A DNA stretch of 26,125 nucleotides from an uncultured Mycoplasmatota bacterium. GTDB lineage: Bacteria > Bacillota_I > Bacilli_A > RF39 > UBA660. Positions 7,955 to 15,036 of the stretch are shown piece by piece. Position numbers and translations under genes: made by a program. Location of the stretch: the NCBI GenBank assembly GCA_900547465.1, contig URHJ01000018.1:1-26125 (forward strand), given 5' to 3'. The notes under the pieces are model-generated. The model did no database searches. It saw only the letters and a program-made list of their open reading frames with translations, and was not told where the DNA came from. The first letter of the stretch is position 1. Each line of letters starts with the position of its first letter.

Positions 7955-8627
7955 TTCATTTACTAGACTAGAAGCTTTAATTGGAATAGATAGTGTTGAA
8001 AAATTAAAAAATTCAACTGTAATGATAGTTGGTATTGGCGGAGTAGGCGGCTTTGTTTGTGAAGCTTTATCAAGGAGTGCAATAGGAACTATGATTTTAG
8101 TTGATTTTGACACAGTAGATATTACCAACCTAAATCGACAAATTATCGCAACTAGAAAAACTATAGGTAGGAAAAAAGTAGATATTATGAAAGAAAGAAT
8201 AAATGATATTAACCCAGATTGTCAGGTTATAACATACGATTTATTTCTTAATGATGATAATTTTCAAAAAATAGACATTTCAAAAATAGATTTCTTAATA
8301 GACTGTTGTGATAGTGTTAATACTAAAAAAATGCTCATGAAAGAAGCAATAACTAGAAATATAAATTATATTCCAAGTATGGGAACTGCCAATAAAATGG
8401 ATCCATCAAAACTAGAAATTATAGAACTTTCAAAAACAATAAACGATCCAATAGCTCGTATCATGAGAAAATTTGCAAAAGATATGAAAATAAAAAAGAA
8501 GATAATGGTATTATCTTCGACTGAATTACCTAAAAAAAATGGCAATGTATTAGGTAGTAATTCGTTCGTTCCGAGCAGTGCAGGTCTTTTAATTGCTAGT
8601 TATGTGGTAAAAATACTAATAAAGTGA
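7944..8627 (+). CDS. tcdA: tRNA threonylcarbamoyladenosine dehydratase (TcdA/YrvM family)
   Basis: ThiF/E1-like ATP-dependent enzyme that cyclises t6A37 to ct6A in ANN-decoding tRNAs. The 227 aa contain the nucleotide-binding motif VGIGGVGGFVCEAL near residue 30, then LVDFDTVDITNLNRQ with the Asp and Arg that bind ATP. DCCDSVNTK follows in place of the usual D-x-x-DSV-x-x-K. The family-specific DPIARIMRKFAK region near 170 separates TcdA from ThiF and MoeB, and the C-terminal segment ends in a helix (SAGLLIASYVVKILIK). No CxxC zinc pairs are visible, as expected for TcdA. The start overlaps the upstream unknown gene, with GGGAG before it. Confidence 0.9.
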   Translation: MQPNSFTRLEALIGIDSVEKLKNSTVMIVGIGGVGGFVCEALSRSAIGTMILVDFDTVDITNLNRQIIATRKTIGRKKVDIMKERINDINPDCQVITYDLFLNDDNFQKIDISKIDFLIDCCDSVNTKKMLMKEAITRNINYIPSMGTANKMDPSKLEIIELSKTINDPIARIMRKFAKDMKIKKKIMVLSSTELPKKNGNVLGSNSFVPSSAGLLIASYVVKILIK

Positions 8628-8646
8628 TTATAAAATCACTTTTTTA
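8621..8646 (+). terminator. Bidirectional terminator between tcdA and the yqfQ-like gene
   Basis: AAAGTGATT (8621-8629) pairs with AATCACTTT (8634-8642) with a T-run after it, overlapping the tcdA stop. The A-rich left side can serve the convergent minus-strand gene. Confidence 0.75.
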
Positions 8647-8985
8647 TATGTAAAAAATTGGTTTATTATTAGTGTAATTATTTGATACTTCATTATTTTG
8701 AGCAGAAGATTTATAGCTGTTTGAAGAGTTAGAACTATCAGAATCTTTAACGGCCCCAGCTATTTTAAACATCGTTTTAGCATTATCAATCATAGGTTTA
8801 ACTTGATAAACTATAGGGATAGCCTGATTTATTATACCAAGTGATTTTTGAGTATTAGATAAAATTGTACCCCAATTTAACCTAGATACACCTCTTGCTG
8901 CCGCTGCAGTTCCACCACCACCAAATAATCTTGAAATAAGACTAGGCCTTGCAACACTTTGATAAAAATAAGGATTATTATACAT
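8644..8985 (-). CDS. YqfQ/VrrA-like protein, probable spore-associated
   Basis: A 113-aa protein with the YqfQ-family plan: a Pro/Tyr-rich N terminus, a Gly-rich hinge (LFGGGG), a conserved helical core (about 38-80, including NWGTILSNTQKSLGIINQAI and YQVKPMIDNAKTMFKI), and a low-complexity Ser/Asn tail. YqfQ (VrrA) proteins occur in endospore-forming Firmicutes; I recall a spore-coat association but cannot confirm it here. The frame extends to a GTG at 8994, but that GTG belongs to the GAGGTG ribosome binding site. The ATG at 8985 is six bases after it and is preferred. It is transcribed divergently from the gspF gene. No clear spore-type promoter could be fitted. Confidence 0.7.
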   Translation of the reverse strand: MYNNPYFYQSVARPSLISRLFGGGGTAAAARGVSRLNWGTILSNTQKSLGIINQAIPIVYQVKPMIDNAKTMFKIAGAVKDSDSSNSSNSYKSSAQNNEVSNNYTNNKPIFYI

Positions 8986-9042
8986 ATTGGACACCTCTAA
9001 TACAATATATGTAAAAATAGTTTGTTTGTTCCGTTTTAATTA

Positions 9043-9071
9043 TTGTTAGCTAAACTTTTTTATGATATACT
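9043..9071 (+). promoter_or_regulatory. Promoter of the pilus assembly genes
   Basis: TTGTTA (9043-9048), 17 bases, TATACT (9066-9071) with TG one base upstream. A TTG that could be mistaken for the start codon of the next gene is actually the -35 box. Confidence 0.75.
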
Positions 9072-9099
9072 AAACTATAGAATAATAAGGAGGAAAGAT

Positions 9100-10539
9100 A
9101 TGGAAACACTGATGAAACCATTTATATTTATTTATCACGTAGTCAGTTCTATTTTAAGCTTTCCTTCTAAAATACTAAACGGAAAAGTAGAAGAGGGCAT
9201 AGAAACTGCCAGAATGAATATAAGTAAAAAAAATGATAGCATCAAAGATGAAAAAAGTAGTGGCAATCCGGAATCTGAGACAAGCAATTATGAAAATTTA
9301 AAACAAAAAGTACCAAAAAGACAAACTAAACCATTAATTGCATATAGATATACTGTTTTAGATAGTAATAAGAAAAAAATCACAGGTATTTTTGAAGCCG
9401 AAAGTGAAAGTGACATACGTGGATTTTTAACATCACAAGGCTATGAAGTATTAAAAGTAGAAGTAAAAAAACCATATGATATTGAAATAGGTGGAAATGG
9501 TCCTATCAAAGCAGGAGCCTTATCCTTTGCCTTAACTCAAATGTCTACATATATTAAAGCTGGAATTCCATTAGTTGATTCCGTAAGAATCTTAGCAAAA
9601 CAATCAAGAAAGCCAAATGAGAAAAGAGCCTATGAAAGATTAGTATATGACCTATTAAAAGGTGAAAACCTATCTGATGCTATGTTAAGACAAGAAAAAA
9701 CATTTCCAAAGTTACTAATTAATATGGTAAAAACAGCTGAAATGACTGGAGATCTTCCATCAATACTAGATGATATGGCAGATTATTACACATCAATTGA
9801 TCAAACAAGAAGACAGATGATTAGTGCTATGACATATCCAACTGTAGTTATTATAATGGCTTTATGTGTTTTAGTTTTCATGCTAATTTACTTAGTGCCA
9901 CAGTTTGTTCAATTATACGAAGACCAAGATGCTACACTACCAGCTATTACTTTATTCATTATGGGAGCAAGTGACTTTTTGAAGTCATATTATCTATGGC
10001 TTATTCTAGCAACAGCTGTACTTATCATATTATTTTATTACTTATATAATAATGTTAAAAGTTTTAGAACTGGAGTTCAAACATTATTAATGAAAACACC
10101 AATAATAGGAAACATTATTATATATAGTGAAATTTCTACGTTTACAAAAACCTTTGCTTCTCTCCTAAACCATGGAGTATTTATTACTGATAGTATGGAG
10201 GTTTTATCTAAAATAACCAACAATGAAATATATAAAAGAATAATTGCCAATACACTAAACAATTTAGGAAAAGGTGAATCAATTTCTAAATCATTTAAAG
10301 GAGAGTGGGCTTTTCCAGTTGTTGCTTATGAAATGTTAGTAACTGGTGAAAATACTGGACAACTAGGTTTGATGATGGAAAAAGTTGCTGACCACTTCCA
10401 AAACCTTCATAAAAACTTAGTTAATCAGATGAAGAGTTTAATAGAACCATTAATGATTGTTGTACTCGCTGCCATCGTAGGAGTTATCTTACTTGCTATA
10501 GTTGTACCAATGTTTGATATATATGGAAAAATTCAATAG
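9100..10539 (+). CDS. Type II secretion/type IV pilus inner-membrane platform protein (GspF/PilC/ComGB family)
   Basis: Polytopic membrane protein that couples the assembly ATPase to pilin extrusion. An AAGGAGG (9087-9093) six bases before the ATG at 9100 fixes the start, giving 479 aa. After an amphipathic N-terminal segment and a charged linker, residues 80-125 form the small N-terminal domain (YRYTVLDSNKKKITGIFEAE). The first T2SSF domain begins near 145 (MSTYIKAGIPLVDSVRILAK) and ends in membrane helices at about 248-270 and 300-320. The second begins near 347 (FTKTFASLLNHGVFITDSM) and ends in a helix at about 451-475. The prepilin peptidase follows 8 bases later. No PilB/GspE ATPase is in the window. 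The system could be for pili or for DNA uptake. Confidence 0.92.
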   Translation: METLMKPFIFIYHVVSSILSFPSKILNGKVEEGIETARMNISKKNDSIKDEKSSGNPESETSNYENLKQKVPKRQTKPLIAYRYTVLDSNKKKITGIFEAESESDIRGFLTSQGYEVLKVEVKKPYDIEIGGNGPIKAGALSFALTQMSTYIKAGIPLVDSVRILAKQSRKPNEKRAYERLVYDLLKGENLSDAMLRQEKTFPKLLINMVKTAEMTGDLPSILDDMADYYTSIDQTRRQMISAMTYPTVVIIMALCVLVFMLIYLVPQFVQLYEDQDATLPAITLFIMGASDFLKSYYLWLILATAVLIILFYYLYNNVKSFRTGVQTLLMKTPIIGNIIIYSEISTFTKTFASLLNHGVFITDSMEVLSKITNNEIYKRIIANTLNNLGKGESISKSFKGEWAFPVVAYEMLVTGENTGQLGLMMEKVADHFQNLHKNLVNQMKSLIEPLMIVVLAAIVGVILLAIVVPMFDIYGKIQ

Positions 10540-10547
10540 GTGATGTT

Positions 10548-11312
10548 ATGCAGATATTATATATTATATTATTTTTTATACTAGGTACCTGCCTAGGTTC
10601 TTTTTACACAGTGGTTGGTTTAAGATTACCACGAGGAGAAGGGTTTTGTTTTTCAAGAAGTTATTGTGATGAATGTAAACATGAGTTATCATTTATTGAA
10701 ATGATTCCAATTGTTTCATACATATTTCTTAAAGGAAGATGTAGATGGTGTTCAAGTAAAATAAATTCACTTTCTACTTACATTGAGTTCTTCACCGGAT
10801 TGCTATTCGCAGTCGCATTTTATAGTTATGGTTATACATATGACTTACTTATTGCACTAGGAATTATTTCTCTACTTGTAATTGTTCTAGTTTGTGACTT
10901 AACATACTTAATTATTCCGGATGAAGTCCTAGTTTTCTTCAGTCTATATTTTATAGCAATTCAATTTTTAAAATTAAGCTTTATGGGAATGCTTTCACAT
11001 ATAGGTATTGGAATATTCTTATTTATAGTAATGTATTTAATTATGTTGATAGGAAATAAAGTATTTAAAAAAGAAAGTATGGGTGGAGGAGATGTCAAGA
11101 TGATGTTTCTCTTTGGACTTGTTCTAGATCCATTACTTGGTGTTTTAACAATCTTTATAGGAAGTTTATTTGCCCTACCACTTTCTCTATATTTATATTT
11201 TTCAAAACAAGAAAACGTAATTCCATTTGGACCATTTCTAGTAATTGCCTTTGCATTTATCTTCTTCATGAAACTAACTCCAGAACAATTTATTCATTTT
11301 TTAGGATTATGA
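10548..11312 (+). CDS. Prepilin peptidase (A24, PilD/ComC family)
   Basis: Membrane aspartic protease that cuts prepilin leaders and usually methylates the new N terminus. The 254 aa contain the GSFYTVVGLRLPRGE leader region, two cysteine pairs (Cys40/Cys43 and Cys65/Cys68) that should bind zinc, and six or seven hydrophobic helices. The two catalytic aspartates are D117 (CDLTYLIIPDE) and D182 (GGGDVK), as in the type IV prepilin peptidase family. The GSF-x-N motif common in PilD is changed to GSFYT, so methylase activity is uncertain. AGGTGATG overlapping the gspF stop precedes the ATG. Its likely substrate in this window is the 837-residue adhesin at 17691. Confidence 0.93.
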   Translation: MQILYIILFFILGTCLGSFYTVVGLRLPRGEGFCFSRSYCDECKHELSFIEMIPIVSYIFLKGRCRWCSSKINSLSTYIEFFTGLLFAVAFYSYGYTYDLLIALGIISLLVIVLVCDLTYLIIPDEVLVFFSLYFIAIQFLKLSFMGMLSHIGIGIFLFIVMYLIMLIGNKVFKKESMGGGDVKMMFLFGLVLDPLLGVLTIFIGSLFALPLSLYLYFSKQENVIPFGPFLVIAFAFIFFMKLTPEQFIHFLGL

Positions 11313-11374
11313 TAAATTTTCCTTTCTTTTTTTTTGCATTTATTATATTATATTCATAGAAAAAGGTGAGTTAT

Positions 11375-12679
11375 ATGAGTAGAAATTTAACAATTTTACC
11401 AGCAGATACATATACAGTTATAAATAAAACAGTTATAACTAGTAATGACAAAAAAATTATAACTATGTTATATCAACCAATAATAGGTTACACAGCTTGT
11501 AGTCTTTATTTTACTTTATTAGATGACCTGGATAAAAAAGAACAAGTTAGTAATCCCATAACTCATCACCATTTAATGGCTATTATGCAATTAAAATTAG
11601 AAGAAATTGTCAAAGCTAGAGAAAAACTAGAAGCAATTGGTCTTTTAAAATCATATCTAAAAAAAGAAAGTGTTAATAAATATGTATATTTATTATTTTC
11701 ACCACTATCAGCTAATGAAATTTTTAATCACCCCATCTTAAATATAGTTTTATATAATAACCTAGGTAAAGAAGAGTATGATAAATTAGTAAACTATTAC
11801 AAAGTTCCAAGAATTAGTTTAAAAGATTATGAAGATATTACCTTATCATTTGATGATGTATTTTCTCCTATTGCGGGAAGAAGTATAGATGTTCAAGATG
11901 ATATAGTTAAGAAAAATTCAAATAGTATTTTATTAAATAAATGTATAGATTTTGATTTTTTAATTTCTTCAATTCCTAAAGAAATGGTTAATGAAAAATG
12001 TTTTTCTTCAGATATTAAGGAATTAATTAATTCACTTGCTTTTACTTATAATATTGATGATGATACCATGATTTCTTTAGTAAGAGACTCACTTAATGAA
12101 AAAGGAAATATTGATAAAACTATCTTACGTAAATCTTGTCGTAACTATTATCAATTTGAAGAAGCAGGCAGATTACCAACTATGGTTTATCATAGACAAC
12201 CAGATTATTTGAAAAAACCAGTTGGGGATTCAAGTAAATGGGCTAAGATGGTTTATACCTTTGAAAACATAAGTCCATATGACTATTTAAGAGCTAAGTA
12301 TAAAGGTGCCGAACCAACAGCTAGAGATTTAAGATTAATTGAAAACCTACTAATAGATCAAAAACTTGCTCCTGGTGTTGTCAATGTACTACTTGCTTAT
12401 GTTTTAAAAATCAATAATCAGAAATTAAACAAGAGTTATATTGAAACAATAGTAGGGCAATGGAAAAGACTTAATATAGAAACAGTAGAAGATGCTATGA
12501 AAATTACAGAAAAAGAACATAAGAAAATGAAAAAAATAATTGGAAAAGAAACACCAAAAAGAACTAGTAGTAAGAAAGTTGAACAGTTACCTGCCTGGTT
12601 TGATAAAGACTTAGATAAAACTACACCATCAGATGAAGAACAAGATGAATTAGATAGAATTTTACAGGAATTAGTGTAA
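11375..12679 (+). CDS. dnaB: Replication initiation/helicase-loading protein DnaB (Bacillus type)
   Basis: Cytoplasmic and membrane-associated primosome protein that, with DnaD and DnaI, loads the replicative helicase at oriC and stalled forks. The 434 aa show an N-terminal winged-helix region (about 1-120, LPADTYTVINKTV). A C-terminal DnaD-like domain (about 290-400) carries the YxxxIxxxW motif in NKSYIETIVGQWKRLNIE. The tail is acidic. The frame can start at a GTG (11366), but this lies in AAAAGGTGAG, the ribosome binding site; the ATG at 11375 is six bases beyond it. In Bacillus dnaI follows directly; here it does not. The gene follows pilD after a T-rich gap. Confidence 0.85.
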   Translation: MSRNLTILPADTYTVINKTVITSNDKKIITMLYQPIIGYTACSLYFTLLDDLDKKEQVSNPITHHHLMAIMQLKLEEIVKAREKLEAIGLLKSYLKKESVNKYVYLLFSPLSANEIFNHPILNIVLYNNLGKEEYDKLVNYYKVPRISLKDYEDITLSFDDVFSPIAGRSIDVQDDIVKKNSNSILLNKCIDFDFLISSIPKEMVNEKCFSSDIKELINSLAFTYNIDDDTMISLVRDSLNEKGNIDKTILRKSCRNYYQFEEAGRLPTMVYHRQPDYLKKPVGDSSKWAKMVYTFENISPYDYLRAKYKGAEPTARDLRLIENLLIDQKLAPGVVNVLLAYVLKINNQKLNKSYIETIVGQWKRLNIETVEDAMKITEKEHKKMKKIIGKETPKRTSSKKVEQLPAWFDKDLDKTTPSDEEQDELDRILQELV

Positions 12680-12716
12680 AGTAAGTTATATATATAATTT
12701 ATAAATAAATATCCAG

Positions 12717-12755
12717 AAAATATAATATAATAAAGGAATTGTATTATATTTTTTT
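12717..12755 (+). terminator. Terminator of dnaB
   Basis: An 11-bp all-AT stem, AAAATATAATA (12717-12727) with TATTATATTTT (12742-12752), carries a T-run to 12755. It is weak thermodynamically but well placed. Confidence 0.5.
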
Positions 12756-12777
12756 AGTTTTGTACTTTCTAGTAAGC

Positions 12778-12806
12778 TTGTCATTTTAAAAAAAATATGA
12801 TATATT
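12778..12806 (+). promoter_or_regulatory. Promoter of the HD-domain gene
   Basis: TTGTCA (12778-12783), 17 bases, TATATT (12801-12806) with TG one base upstream. This is one of the best-matching housekeeping promoters in the window. Confidence 0.8.
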
Positions 12807-12845
12807 CTAAAAGTACGAAAAAAGAGATTATAAAGGTGAATATTG

Positions 12846-13343
12846 ATGTTAGATAAATATATAGTAGAATTTGAAACAATTATTAAACCGATTTTAAGTA
12901 ATGATGAATTCTTAAAAACAAAAGAAAAGAGACACCATGGTATAACAAGATTTGATCATCTAATGCGAGTTTCATATTATTCTTTCCTTATTACTAAGAT
13001 TCTTCGTTTAAACTATGAAGAAACAACTAGGGCAGCTTTACTTCATGACTTCTTTCTAAATGAGACAAATAAGGATACTAAAATTGGTAAACTTAGAAAT
13101 CATCCATACTATGCCTTAGAGAATTCTTTAAAATATTATGACTTAACTGATAGAGAACAAGATATTATAAAAACTCATATGTTCCCAGTTACATTTACAC
13201 CTCCAAAATATTTAGAGAGTTGGATTGTTGATTTAGTAGATGATTTTGCTGGTATTTATGAGAAATATAAGAGTAGTTGCGCTGAGTTTAAGACTGCTGT
13301 TACATTTATAACAATTTTTTTCATTAATTTTATTCAAAAATAA
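12846..13343 (+). CDS. HD-domain metal-dependent hydrolase
   Basis: A small cytoplasmic HD-superfamily protein, 165 aa. All metal ligands are visible in order: His in RFDHLMRV, the His-Asp pair in ALLHDFF, His in IKTHMFP and Asp in IVDLVDD. Such proteins hydrolyse phosphoesters, often of nucleotides, and the substrate cannot be told. The longest frame begins at a TTG at 12843; AAAGGTGAA at 12832-12840 and the adjoining ATG at 12846 give the start. The C terminus is hydrophobic (ITIFFINFIQK) and might touch the membrane. It is a single-gene unit with its own promoter and terminator. Confidence 0.8.
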   Translation: MLDKYIVEFETIIKPILSNDEFLKTKEKRHHGITRFDHLMRVSYYSFLITKILRLNYEETTRAALLHDFFLNETNKDTKIGKLRNHPYYALENSLKYYDLTDREQDIIKTHMFPVTFTPPKYLESWIVDLVDDFAGIYEKYKSSCAEFKTAVTFITIFFINFIQK

Positions 13344-13380
13344 AACTACTTTCTCGTTTATTTGAAAGTAGTTTTTATTT
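13342..13380 (+). terminator. Bidirectional terminator (HD gene and tRNA-Arg)
   Basis: A perfect 12-bp stem, AAAACTACTTTC (13342-13353) with GAAAGTAGTTTT (13364-13375), followed by TTTATTTTT. The opposite strand also carries a T-run, so it can end the minus-strand tRNA transcript. Confidence 0.9.
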
Positions 13381-13382
13381 TT

Positions 13383-13399
13383 ACTCGAAAAGTTCGAGT
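13383..13399. other. Perfect 7-bp hairpin between terminator and tRNA
   Basis: ACTCGAA (13383-13389), loop AAG, TTCGAGT (13393-13399). It lies 12 bases beyond the tRNA CCA end on the minus strand and has only a weak T-rich tail on the plus strand. It may be a tRNA trailer hairpin or a back-up terminator. Confidence 0.4.
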
Positions 13400-13411
13400 T
13401 TATTATCAATC

Positions 13412-13488
13412 TGGTGTCCACGGGCAGATTCGAACTGCCGACCTATCGCTTAGGAGGCGATTGCTCTATCCAACTGAGCTACGTAGAC
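13412..13488 (-). tRNA. tRNA-Arg(CCU)
   Basis: A full cloverleaf on the minus strand: acceptor GTCTACG/CGTGGAC, D arm GCTC/GAGC with GGATA (A20, an arginine identity base), anticodon stem ATCGC/GCGAT with loop CTCCTAA (U33, anticodon CCU, codon AGG), and T arm GGCAG/CTGCC with TTCGAAT. The discriminator is A and CCA is encoded. A TG-A-TATTCT element at 13505-13513 (complement) is the likely promoter. Confidence 0.95.
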
Positions 13489-13541
13489 ATAAATTTACAT
13501 ATTTAGAATATCATATTTTTATAAAATAAAAAAGTCATAAA

Positions 13542-13570
13542 TTTACTAAATGTTATAATTGTACTATAAT
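13542..13570 (+). promoter_or_regulatory. Promoter of the gene pair at 13606-14878
   Basis: TTTACT (13542-13547), 17 bases, perfect TATAAT (13565-13570). AGGAAGG follows at 13591-13597. Confidence 0.7.
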
Positions 13571-13605
13571 ATAATTACTTATTTCTTATTAGGAAGGTTA
13601 ATATT

Positions 13606-14259
13606 ATGGAAGGCAAGTTTTATATATCAACAAAAAAACAAAATGAGATACCGTTAGATAAAATATGCAATAACCTAGAAAAAGGTATCATAAGTAAAGC
13701 TAGTGAAGTAGTTACAACAATAGGAATTAAACCAACTATAGGAACATTAACGGATGCAGAAAAAAATACAACTAAATATGTTTTGATTGAACGATATGAT
13801 AAACAATTTTCAAAACTAAACTGTCCATTATACGTTTATGAATTAAATAAAAAAAATTTACCAGTTAAGATAAAAAAGATAGAAAACTTATATAGTTATT
13901 TAGTTAATAACAACAAATATTCTCTGATAAATAACAATGATAGTGATAAATGGTGGTACAATATCCCATTTGATAACGGTGATGTTATAAGAGATTATTT
14001 TTTAAATACTGTTATAGAAAGTGATGATCAGGAAAGAGATATAATGTATTTACTACTTTATTATCCAAATGAAGCAGCCATCATAAATAAACTAGAGTTA
14101 CTAATGAGTAAAATGTCAAAAACAGATTTCACAACCTTTACCTCAAAAATATATAATAAAAATGATAAAATGATTAATCATCAATTAATAAATGAAAAAG
14201 TTAAAGAATATTCACAAAAAACTAAACTAAAAAATTTACTTTTTAAAAATCATAAATAA
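13606..14259 (+). CDS. Hypothetical protein, 217 aa
   Basis: Not recognised. It is a soluble, Lys/Asn-rich protein with no signal peptide or membrane helix. The N-terminal half (1-95) looks like an alpha/beta domain (FYISTKKQNEIPLDKICNNL, YVLIERYDKQFSKL, YVYELNKKNLPVKIKKIENL). The C-terminal half is mostly helical and contains DKWWYNIPFDNGDVIRDYF. AGGAAGG lies 8 bases before the ATG. It is followed 19 bases later by an M23-like gene without an intervening terminator, so the two probably share a transcript and possibly a task. Confidence 0.75.
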   Translation: MEGKFYISTKKQNEIPLDKICNNLEKGIISKASEVVTTIGIKPTIGTLTDAEKNTTKYVLIERYDKQFSKLNCPLYVYELNKKNLPVKIKKIENLYSYLVNNNKYSLINNNDSDKWWYNIPFDNGDVIRDYFLNTVIESDDQERDIMYLLLYYPNEAAIINKLELLMSKMSKTDFTTFTSKIYNKNDKMINHQLINEKVKEYSQKTKLKNLLFKNHK

Positions 14260-14278
14260 TATATAATAAGGAGCATGT

Positions 14279-14878
14279 ATGAGTAAAAATAGATATATAT
14301 TACCATTTAAAGGTAGTTTTTATGTTGAGTTTGGAGGTGTCTCTGAAAAAGATTCCCATTCTTGGGATGTTATTTCACAACGTTATGCTTATGATTTTGA
14401 AATAAGAGATAATAACGATAAGCCATACCACGACAATTACTTAGAATTAAAAAAATATTATAGCTATAACAAAGATATCGTTGCGCCATTAGATGGTTAT
14501 GTAGCATCAATATGTAATTGCTATCAAGACACTGAAATTAAAGAAGGAAGACCAATTACTTGTGATTGTGATGATGTACGAGGTAACCATATAATTATAA
14601 AACATAAACATGGTGAATACAGTTTAATTGCTCATATACTGAAGGATAGCTTTCAGGTAAAAGAAGGAGATATCGTAAGACAAGGACAAGTTATTGCTAA
14701 AGTAGGAAATAGTGGTAATACCAATGGTCCACACATTCATTTTCAGATTCAAGATAGATTAGATAGCAAAAATGCCAAAGGTATAAAAATAAATTTTAAA
14801 AATATAAAGATAAGAAAGAACAATCGATATATTCTTAGAAGATATATAAAGCATGGTTATACAGTAGAAAATAAATAG
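14279..14878 (+). CDS. M23 (LytM-like) metallopeptidase family protein without signal peptide
   Basis: The 199 aa contain a LytM fold: D39 in QRYAYDF, H119 in YSLIAHI, and the H152-x-H154 pair in GPHIHFQ. Secreted relatives cut peptidoglycan cross-bridges. There is no signal peptide here, so a cytoplasmic or unusual role is likely. The canonical first zinc ligand (His of HxxxD) is replaced by Arg35. The preceding SHSWD (His27) is conserved in a branch I recognise as sharing HSWD and QRYAYDF, and might supply the ligand. A cysteine-rich insertion (ICNCYQ, ITCDCDD) is also present. AAGGAG precedes the ATG, downstream of the unknown gene. Confidence 0.85.
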   Translation: MSKNRYILPFKGSFYVEFGGVSEKDSHSWDVISQRYAYDFEIRDNNDKPYHDNYLELKKYYSYNKDIVAPLDGYVASICNCYQDTEIKEGRPITCDCDDVRGNHIIIKHKHGEYSLIAHILKDSFQVKEGDIVRQGQVIAKVGNSGNTNGPHIHFQIQDRLDSKNAKGIKINFKNIKIRKNNRYILRRYIKHGYTVENK

Positions 14879-14913
14879 ATTAAATATTGTAAAATCATAC
14901 ATATTTTCATTAT

Positions 14914-14950
14914 AAAAGAAACTAATTCACCGACTAGTTTCTTTTTTTTG
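14914..14950 (+). terminator. Terminator after the M23-like gene
   Basis: AAAAGAAACTA (14914-14924) pairs with TAGTTTCTTTT (14935-14945), ten-base loop, long T-run. Confidence 0.9.
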
Positions 14951-14986
14951 AACCAAAAATTAATATAAATTATTAAAATTACCCAT

Positions 14987-15015
14987 TTGCAATAATAAAA
15001 GATACCAAGTATTAT
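14987..15015 (+). promoter_or_regulatory. Promoter of the B-repeat surface protein gene
   Basis: TTGCAA (14987-14992), 17 bases, TATTAT (15010-15015). AAGGAGG at 15023-15029 follows at once. Confidence 0.7.
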
Positions 15016-15036
15016 GCATGTGAAGGAGGGAAAATA

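Noticed and set aside
9043..9099. TTG start at 9043 for the gspF gene
   Set aside because: That TTG is the -35 box of the promoter; AAGGAGG and the ATG at 9100 give the real start.
10961..11269. Minus-strand ORF of 102 codons
   Set aside because: It is antisense to the prepilin peptidase, has no ribosome binding site and no protein-like pattern.
13412..13488. AGG reassigned to Met, as known in some uncultured Bacilli
   Set aside because: The tRNA(CCU) keeps arginine identity features, and an AGG codon in tcdA falls at a position I expect to be Arg (ALSRSAIG).
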